From Ptiloglossa arizonensis (Eukaryota > Arthropoda > Insecta > Hymenoptera > Colletidae), in contig NW_027478538.1 of assembly GCF_051014685.1 (NCBI RefSeq), positions 930,001 to 994,000 of the forward strand: DNA of 64,000 nucleotides, written 5' to 3'. The translations under genes and the position numbers were made by a program. Below are positions 61,890-64,000 of this stretch, in pieces. Numbering within the stretch: position 1 is the stretch's first letter; each line of letters starts with the position of its first letter. The notes under the pieces were generated by a model. It ran no database searches, had not been told where the DNA came from, and saw only the letters and a program-made list of their open reading frames with translations.

Positions 61890-64000
61890 CCTAACCCAAA
61901 AATTCCTGTAGCGTCTGAAAGTAGAAACTCGCCCGATTACAACGGTATGTGTATTTTTTCCCCAGCCCATTCTGGTTAAGCGTTTGGATCAGCAGAATTG
62001 CGAAAAATTTGTTGTCTTCTCAACCATTTCTTAGTATCAAAGTCCCATATCTCGCGAACGGATTGACCAAACCCAAAAATTCCTGCTGCGTCAGAAAGTA
62101 GAAACTCGCCCGATTTCAACGGTATGTGTATTTTCTCCCTAGGCCATTCTGGTTAAGCGTTTGGATTAGCAGAATTGCGAAAAATTTTTTGCCTTCTCAA
62201 CCATTTCTTGGCTTCAAACTCCCATATCTCGCGAATGGATTGACCTAACCCAAAAATTCCTATTGCATCTGAAAGTAGAAACTCGCCCGATTACAACGGC
62301 ATGTGTATTTTTTCCCTAGGCCATTCTGGTTAAGCGTTTGGACCAGCAGAATTGCGAAAAATTTTTTGCCTTCTCAACCATTTCTTGGCTTCAAACTCCC
62401 ATATCTCGCGAACGGATTGACCTAACCCAAAAATTCCTATTGCATCTGAAAGTAGAAACTAGCCCGATTACAACGGTATGCGTATTTTTTCCCTAGGCCA
62501 TTCAGGTTAAGAGTTTGGAGCAGCAGAATTGCGAAAAATTTTTTGCCTTCTCAATCATTTCTTAGCTTCAAACTCCCATATCTCGCGAACGGATTGACCT
62601 AACCCAAAAATTCCTATTGCATCTGAAAGTAGAAACTCGCCCGATTACAACGGTATGTGTATTTCTTCCCTAGGCCATTCTGGTTATGCGTTTGGAGCAG
62701 CAGAAGTGCGAAAAATTTGTTGTCTTCTCAACCATTTCTTAGCTTCAAACTCCCATATCTCGCGAACGGATTGACCTAACCCAAAAAGTCCTGTAGCGTC
62801 TGAAAGTAGAAACTCGCCCGATTACAACGGTATGTGTATTTTTTCCCCAGCCCATTCTGGTTAAGCGTTTGGATCAGCAGAATTGCGAAAAATTTGTTGC
62901 CTTCTCAACCATTTCTTGGCTTCAAACTCCCATATCTCGCGAACGGAATGACCTAACCCAAAAATTCCTGTAGCGTCTGGAAGTAGGAACTCGCCCGATT
63001 ACAACGGTATGTGCATTTTTTCCCTAGCCCATTCTGGTCAAGCGTTTGGAGCAGCAGAATTGCGAAAAATTTGTTGTCTTCTCAACCATTTCTTAGCTTC
63101 AAACTCCCATATCTCGCGAACGGATTGACCTAACCCAAAAATTCCTATTGCATCTGAAAGTAGAAACTCGCCCGATTACAACGGTATGTGTATTTTTTCC
63201 CTAGGCCATTCTGGTTAAGCGTTTGGAGCAGCAGAAGTGCGAAAAATTTGTTGTCTTCTCAACCATTTCTTAGCTTCAAACTCCCATATCTCGCGAACGG
63301 ATTGACCTAACCCAAAAATTCCTGTTGCATCTGAAAGTAGAAACTCGCCCGATTACAACGGTATGTGTATTTTTTCCCTACGCCATTCTGGTTAAGCGTT
63401 TGGAGCAGCAGAATTGCGAAAAATTTTTTGCCTTCTCAACCATTTCTTGGCTTCAAACTCCCATATCTCGCGAACGGATTGACCTAACCCAAAAATTCCT
63501 ATTGCATCTGAAAGTAGAAACTCGCCCGATTACAATGGTGTGTGTATTTCTTCCCTAGGCCATTCTGGTTAAGCGCTTGGAGCAGCAGAATTGCGATAAA
63601 TTTTTTGCCTTCTCAACCATTTCTTGGCTTCAAACTCCCATATCTCGCGAACGGATTGACCTAACCCAAAAATTCCTATTGCATCTGAAAGTAGAAACTC
63701 GCCCGATTACAACTGCATGCGTATTTTTTCCCTAGGCCATTCTGGTTTAGCGTTTGGAGCAGCAGAATTGCGAAAAATTTGTTGTCTTCTCAACCATTTC
63801 TTAGCTTCAAACTCCCATATCTCGCGAACGGATTGACCTAACCCAAAAATTCCTGTTGCATCTGAAAGTAGAAACTCGCCCGATTACAACGGTATCTGTA
63901 TTTTTTCCCTAGGCCATTCTTGTTAAGCGTTTGGAGCAGCAGAATTGCGAAAAATTTTTTGCCTTCTCAACCATTTCTTGGCTTCAAACTCCCATATCTC
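61890..64000 (+). repeat. B module, copy 3 of 3, running out of the window
   Basis: Up to 63,528 it follows copy 2 at +2,831. From there it follows 55,744 onward at +7,785 (44 units minus 3), so this copy keeps the three units missing from copy 2. Private changes include 'aaaaagtcctg' near 62,785 and 'ggtatctgtat' near 63,892. The array is cut by the window end, not by a boundary. Confidence 0.83.

Larger units (their letters stand above)
1..64000 (+). repeat. 177-bp tandem satellite array filling the whole window
   Basis: The landmark cgcccg recurs every 177 bases (13, 190, 367, 544, 721, 898 and so on) up to 63877, giving 361 periods with a net loss of 33 bases. All units are head to tail on the plus strand; I saw no inverted unit, no unique sequence and no inserted mobile element. 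Using cgcccg as position 1, the conserved landmarks are CCTAGG at unit positions 32-37, an A/T-rich dyad near 74-84 and TCGCGA at 123-128. Satellites of this length with nested HORs typically form centromeric or pericentromeric heterochromatin in eukaryotes; that role is inferred here, not shown. The array runs off both ends of the window. Family and species are not recognised. Confidence 0.97.
21027..64000 (+). repeat. Satellite subfamily B domain (about 243 units)
   Basis: Units share the middle segment 'ggttaagcgtttggagcagc', then 'gcgaaaaattttttgcc', 'catttcttggcttc' and the tail 'gacctaacccaaaaattcc'. CTCGAG is absent from the tail. From landmark 21067 to 63877 there are 242 periods with a net loss of 24 bases. 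Four recurring one-base deletions account for all 24: 'aattcgaaaaattt' four times, 'ccctagccattctgg' three times, a five-T 'gtatttttccctagg' fifteen times, and 'tttttcccagccc' twice. The B consensus is about 42% GC (74 of 177) with eight CpG. It is alignable with A without gaps, differing at about 25 positions, so A and B are branches of one satellite and not unrelated repeats. Confidence 0.95.

Noticed and set aside
1..64000. CRISPR array
   Set aside because: The repeats are contiguous 177-bp units with no unique spacers, and the unit is far too long.
1..64000. Gene for a repetitive structural protein
   Set aside because: Most units carry an in-frame TAG in the longest frame, and 24 one-base deletions in B shift the frame freely.
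21067..64000. Phased A-tract DNA bending
   Set aside because: T6, A5T6 and A5 runs occur at unit positions about 25, 74 and 146. The spacings (about 49 and 72) are not a clear multiple of the helical repeat, so I cannot support a bend.
1..64000. Transposable element, tRNA or rRNA insertion
   Set aside because: Landmark spacing never departs from 176-178 bp, which leaves no room for an insertion.
1..64000. Assignment to a named satellite family or species
   Set aside because: I do not recognise the consensus. The 'catatctcgcgaacgg' motif is vaguely familiar from invertebrate repeats, but that is not enough to name it. A search of the unit against satellite and genome databases would decide.

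Overview
The whole 64,000-base window is one uninterrupted tandem satellite array. I find no credible protein-coding gene, RNA gene, transposon, CRISPR array or unique spacer. The repeat unit is 177 bp and every copy points the same way. Using the landmark hexamer cgcccg as unit position 1, the first landmark is at 13 and the last at 63877. That is 361 periods with a net deficit of 33 bases, and all of the deficit can be explained by single-base indels. Long homogeneous arrays with nested higher-order repeats (HORs) are typical of eukaryotic centromeric or pericentromeric heterochromatin. The consensus is about 42% GC with no CpG depletion (8 CpG seen against about 7.5 expected per B unit). 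This argues against a heavily methylated vertebrate or plant satellite and leans towards an invertebrate. I do not recognise the family and cannot name the species.

Two subfamilies share the array. Subfamily A (1 to about 21,026) carries 'gtagttattggtttcgag' in the middle and a CTCGAG near the end of the unit. Subfamily B (about 21,027 to 64,000) carries 'ggttaagcgtttggagcagc' and 'gacctaacccaaaaattc' instead. By eye the consensuses differ at about 25 of 177 positions (about 86% identity). They meet inside one chimeric unit (20,891-21,066) without loss of phase.

Subfamily A layout: 1-10,455 is a mosaic of older multi-unit duplications (1-1,605 copied at 4,426-6,030, plus partial copies). 10,456-19,827 is a young HOR array with 9-unit (about 1,592 bp) and 7-unit (1,238 bp) versions. 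The 7-unit versions arose by two different two-unit deletions. 19,828-20,890 is a flank that matches 7.1-7.6 kb on the other side of the HOR array.

Subfamily B layout: 21,067-31,324 is mosaic with a 1.7-kb copy pair 4,422 bp apart. 31,325-43,348 is a 6,012-bp block (34 units, itself 10+10+14 units) present twice in tandem. 45,296-48,481 is a 9-unit (1,593 bp) tandem pair. 49,655-52,236 holds an 8-unit (1,416 bp) pair. 52,968-64,000 holds overlapping copies offset by 4,423, 4,954 and 2,831 bp, one with an exact three-unit deletion.

Because 177 = 3 x 59, open frames can run across unit borders. The apparent ORFs (up to 146 codons) are this periodic 59-residue translation, mostly begin at TTG, and do not look like genes. 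The points of interest are the array's evolutionary record, a CENP-B-box-like 17-mer recurring in most units, and the sharp A/B subfamily boundary.
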